From contig QEFN01000040.1 in NCBI GenBank assembly GCA_003086555.1, forward strand, positions 1 through 8,338: DNA of 8,338 nucleotides. The letters run 5' to 3'. This DNA comes from Sulfolobus sp. SCGC AB-777_G06 (GTDB lineage: Archaea; Thermoproteota; Thermoprotei_A; Sulfolobales; Sulfolobaceae). Positions 6,059-8,338 of the stretch are shown here, piece by piece. How positions within the stretch are numbered: the stretch's first letter is position 1; each line of letters begins with the position of its first letter. Made by a program: the position numbers and the translations under genes. The notes under the pieces were generated by a model. That model was given only the letters and a program-made list of their open reading frames with translations. It was not told the origin of the DNA and did not search any database.

Positions 6059-6905
6059 GTTTATTAATACCCGCCTCGTTAAGTAGACCCGCTGTAAGGA
6101 AGTCGGGAATAGATATTACAGCTTCCCTAAACTCTTGTCTTACGTCTATTTTTCTCACCAACGATAAATAGTTAGATACAGCACTAGTATATTCCGCCTT
6201 AACATATTCCTTGTAATCTGCACCTTTCAAGTCATAAAGCTGTTTTGCACTCCCTACCAATACCTTCAACTCTCCTTTTTCGTATTTATATACGTCTATG
6301 TAATCGTCTATGAGCTGGTAAGCTATTCCCAGTTCTTTTCCCAATTCTATCATAATATCCACCACCTCTTCTCTTTTCGCTGCAAAAGCAGACAGCATTG
6401 TAGACAGTTTAAAGAGACTCGCAGTCTTATACTCTATAGTCTTCATATAATCTACAGGTGTACCGAAAATGTCCTTTAATGCGCCAATAGCAGTGTCCCT
6501 CCAGAGGTCAATACTTAACTTTAATGCCCTCTCCCCGTAACTCGAGATAATGTTCAATGCGGAGGGAATAAGAAAGTTGGTAATGAATATTACCCTTCTG
6601 TTTGTGTAAACTGCCCAAGCCGCCTCCACTCCTCTCCTTGTAAGGTCGTAATCAACAATGTCATCTAAGGCTAGAGAAGATGAGTGAAGGATCTCAGAGG
6701 CTAAAGCAGCTTTATATGAATTCGACTGTTCCCCTCCTAAAGCTTCAGTGAAGAACATGGTAAGCGTTGCCCTGAACCTCTTACCGTCCTTCAGAATGTA
6801 TTTACTCACTTCCAATAACTCCCAGTCCTTTATATCTGATAAGTAATCTTCAATGAGCTTATCAACGATCTCTTTAGTACGTCGCCAATAAGTTAGAAAA
6901 TCCAC
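6054..6905 (-). CDS. Hexaprenyl diphosphate synthase (trans-type polyprenyl synthase)
   Basis: Adds isopentenyl diphosphate units to an allylic primer; the S. solfataricus homologue (281 residues, structure known; recalled from memory) makes C30 hexaprenyl diphosphate, the precursor of the caldariellaquinone side chain. The 283-residue sequence has the KDGKRFR region (39-45), the first aspartate-rich motif DDIVD at 81-85, RRG at 90-92, KT at 160-161, and the second motif DDYID at 200-204. Small residues Ser76 and Ser77, five and four positions before the first motif, leave the elongation channel open, and Leu164 matches the residue proposed to close the channel floor in the homologue. Length and absence of an N-terminal extension set it apart from the roughly 330-residue geranylgeranyl synthase. 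The GTG start follows the upstream stop by one base (TGA-A-GTG), indicating translational coupling. A different chain length cannot be excluded. Confidence 0.9.
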   Translation of the reverse strand: MDFLTYWRRTKEIVDKLIEDYLSDIKDWELLEVSKYILKDGKRFRATLTMFFTEALGGEQSNSYKAALASEILHSSSLALDDIVDYDLTRRGVEAAWAVYTNRRVIFITNFLIPSALNIISSYGERALKLSIDLWRDTAIGALKDIFGTPVDYMKTIEYKTASLFKLSTMLSAFAAKREEVVDIMIELGKELGIAYQLIDDYIDVYKYEKGELKVLVGSAKQLYDLKGADYKEYVKAEYTSAVSNYLSLVRKIDVRQEFREAVISIPDFLTAGLLNEAGINKL

Positions 6906-6906
6906 T

Positions 6907-7710
6907 TCATAACACTCTCGCGGGTTGCTTAAATAAATATGTTAAAATTGATAAATAAACTGGTGCAAGTAAAGGGTCAACGTCGAAGATAATCTCCCTC
7001 ACGTTCTTTCCTTTAGCCCTAAGTTCGAATTCCATACGCCTGACCGTTAAAACATCGGCTCCAGTAGTTATAAATGTATATGTATTGCTAGAACCAAGAA
7101 AATCCTCGTGGCTCTTTATTTCAGTATTAAGGTATTTCTGCATTAAATTGCGTGCGGGTAAAAGAAGCGGGGAGAGAACAATTAAACCGTTGAAATCTAC
7201 TTCCTTAACTTTTTCTTTCAACCATTCCTCTAATGTGTTAAGGGAGTTAAGCTCCTTTAATATTTCCTCACTCCTCTTGTTTTTGTTTATGGACGAGATT
7301 TCCTTGAGGAGAGATAAAGACGTCTCTATTTCACATAACTCTCCTTCTTTACTCAAGATTTCCACATCACCCTTACCTTTCTCCTTCTTCATGTCTACGT
7401 TACACGTTATCAGATATCCTTTTCCTCCTAGAGACCACATGGAGTCCAAAAAAGGGATGACGTCGTTTTTGTCGTGTAGAAACGCAATTACGTTATTAAC
7501 GTCAGCGTAAGGCTTCTCCGAGAATAAGAAGTCGTATAAATTAACGAGCCTCACAACTTTCTCCGACAGTTGTGAAAGGGCTCTGTAAAGAGTGAACGCT
7601 TCCAATTCACTCTTTCTGTTGTACACTATAGTGAAATCCGGGCCGATTGAGGATAAAAAAGGAATCGAGAAGAGGTTTAGACTAAAGCGGTCTTTAGGGA
7701 ATTGCAACAA
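6907..7710 (-). CDS. Unknown protein with a possible SIS-like sugar-isomerase fold
   Basis: A 267-residue soluble protein I can describe but not name. Two alpha/beta halves are joined by a lysine- and glutamate-rich helical region (about 105-170). The first half has strands TIVYN (27-31), NVIAFLHD (73-80) and GYLITCNV (98-105) separated by helices; the second has GLIVLSP (175-181), a segment starting YTFITTGAD, then a helix and [10 protein letters not shown] before a hydrophobic C-terminal helix. This resembles SIS domains of the phosphoglucose/phosphomannose isomerase group, but the serine/threonine-rich phosphosugar loop is not obvious. TTG 7710 overlaps the end of the MTA phosphorylase gene by 34 bases (TTG 7707 is equivalent; the next candidate, GTG at residue 29, would delete the first strand). 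Its 3' end touches the hexaprenyl synthase start, so it is firmly within the operon. Confidence 0.72.
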   Translation of the reverse strand: MLQFPKDRFSLNLFSIPFLSSIGPDFTIVYNRKSELEAFTLYRALSQLSEKVVRLVNLYDFLFSEKPYADVNNVIAFLHDKNDVIPFLDSMWSLGGKGYLITCNVDMKKEKGKGDVEILSKEGELCEIETSLSLLKEISSINKNKRSEEILKELNSLNTLEEWLKEKVKEVDFNGLIVLSPLLLPARNLMQKYLNTEIKSHEDFLGSSNTYTFITTGADVLTVRRMEFELRAKGKNVREIIFDVDPLLAPVYLSILTYLFKQPARVL

Positions 7711-8338
7711 CTACACTCTCCGTCATTAGGTTTCTCTGGTAACCTCCTGATAACTTCGTATAGGAGCTTTCTGGCCTTTTCAGTGTTCTCGGACATGACT
7801 TTAGTAACCTCCTCAGCCGTAACCGGTATATCCGCGAAAACGTCGTAGTCCGTAACCATTGCTATAGTCGCGTAACACATCTGTGCCTCGCAAGCTAAGT
7901 TAACTTCAGGAACCAAAGTCATCCCTATTATATCAGCCTTGAAGACTTCCTTCCAGACCTTACTTTCGGCTCTTGTCGAGAACCTAGGACCCTCTATACA
8001 TATGTAGGTACCGGAAGGGTGAGTAGTTATTCCCAAATCCCTCGCTGACTCTATTATTATCTTTCTGAGGTGATTACAAAATGGGTCTGCCATCGATACG
8101 TGAGCGACTACGGGACCGTCAAAGAATGTATATTCTCTACCTTTTGTCATGTCTATGAACTGGTCAGGGATTACGAAGTCGCCAGGCTTATAATCGAGCC
8201 TTAAGCTCCCAACAGCTGAGACAGAAATTACCCACTTAACCCCCAACTCTTTTAACGCCCATATGTTAGCTCTGTAATTTATCTTATGAGGAGGGATTTT
8301 ATGTCCTCTTCCGTGTCTGGGTAAAAAGGCCACTTTCT
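7677..8338 (-). CDS. mtnP: S-methyl-5'-thioadenosine phosphorylase, 5' end outside the window
   Basis: Cleaves S-methyl-5'-thioadenosine with phosphate to adenine and 5-methylthioribose 1-phosphate, recycling the by-product of polyamine synthesis. The visible C-terminal 220 or so residues closely match the S. solfataricus enzyme of about 270 residues, so roughly 50 N-terminal residues lie beyond the right edge. The frame stays open to the edge, and the GTG at 8333 is an internal valine of KVAFLPRHG, not the start. Seen motifs are RHGRGH near the left of the fragment (phosphate site), VSAVGSL, the purine/ribose region [28 protein letters not shown], and MVTDYD with the base-contacting aspartates. 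The C-terminus has a CSCC cluster, matching the CXC disulfide motif known in the hyperthermophilic enzyme. Its stop lies 34 bases inside the next operon gene. Confidence 0.96.
   Translation of the reverse strand, partial: KVAFLPRHGRGHKIPPHKINYRANIWALKELGVKWVISVSAVGSLRLDYKPGDFVIPDQFIDMTKGREYTFFDGPVVAHVSMADPFCNHLRKIIIESARDLGITTHPSGTYICIEGPRFSTRAESKVWKEVFKADIIGMTLVPEVNLACEAQMCYATIAMVTDYDVFADIPVTAEEVTKVMSENTEKARKLLYEVIRRLPEKPNDGECSCCNSLKTALV

Noticed and set aside
7085..7510. 141-codon open frame on the plus strand opposite the possible SIS-like gene
   Set aside because: The composition (Ser/Leu/Arg-rich, no domain pattern) is that of an antisense shadow. The minus-strand frame is fixed by operon overlaps on both sides.
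8331..8333. GTG as the start of MTA phosphorylase
   Set aside because: The homologue extends about 50 residues further and this valine lies inside the VAFLPRHG segment; the frame remains open to the window edge.
1..8338. CRISPR arrays, insertion sequences, tRNA or rRNA genes, attachment sites
   Set aside because: I saw no direct-repeat arrays, transposase motifs, terminal inverted repeats or cloverleaf-like segments while reading both strands.

Overview
The window looks like chromosomal DNA of a thermoacidophilic archaeon of the order Sulfolobales. Three products are close to proteins I recall from Sulfolobus: geranylgeranyl reductase (S. acidocaldarius type), hexaprenyl diphosphate synthase and S-methyl-5'-thioadenosine phosphorylase (both S. 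solfataricus type). Compact AT-rich gene order, TTG/GTG starts lying about 25 bases after TATA-like boxes (leaderless transcripts), and GGTGA-type Shine-Dalgarno sites only inside operons all agree. I see no mobile elements, CRISPR, tRNA or rRNA.

Layout, left to right. (1) 1-375 (+): the 3' end of a membrane protein gene, probably DUF2070. (2) 346-2144 (-): a 125-residue alpha/beta protein followed by geranylgeranyl reductase, which saturates archaeal lipid chains. (3) 2249-3008: a 76-residue protein (+) converging on a divergent metallophosphoesterase-like protein (-) that lacks key metal ligands. (4) 3116-5086 (+): an operon of a six-helix membrane protein, a short geranylgeranyl-reductase paralogue and an Lrp/AsnC regulator, with junctions that touch or overlap. 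(5) 5133-8338 (-): an operon, read right to left, of MTA phosphorylase (cut by the window edge), a protein with a possible SIS-like fold, hexaprenyl diphosphate synthase and a RimK/MptN-like ATP-grasp ligase.

Isoprenoid metabolism links much of the window. Hexaprenyl diphosphate is the C30 precursor of the caldariellaquinone tail, which is fully saturated in Sulfolobales, and a reductase paralogue lies in the neighbouring convergent operon. My inference is that this paralogue saturates the quinone tail while the long enzyme handles membrane lipids.

The most notable structural observation is the ATP-grasp gene. Its first canonical start (ATG at 5849) would omit about 56 residues, yet the frame stays open upstream and encodes a convincing N-terminal domain. 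That domain begins at an ATT codon (6017) placed 6 bases after a GGTGA site, so either a rare AUU start is used or a small indel has removed the usual start. No stretch over 300 bases is without a gene once this extension is accepted; the two divergent gaps (about 105 bases each) hold promoters.
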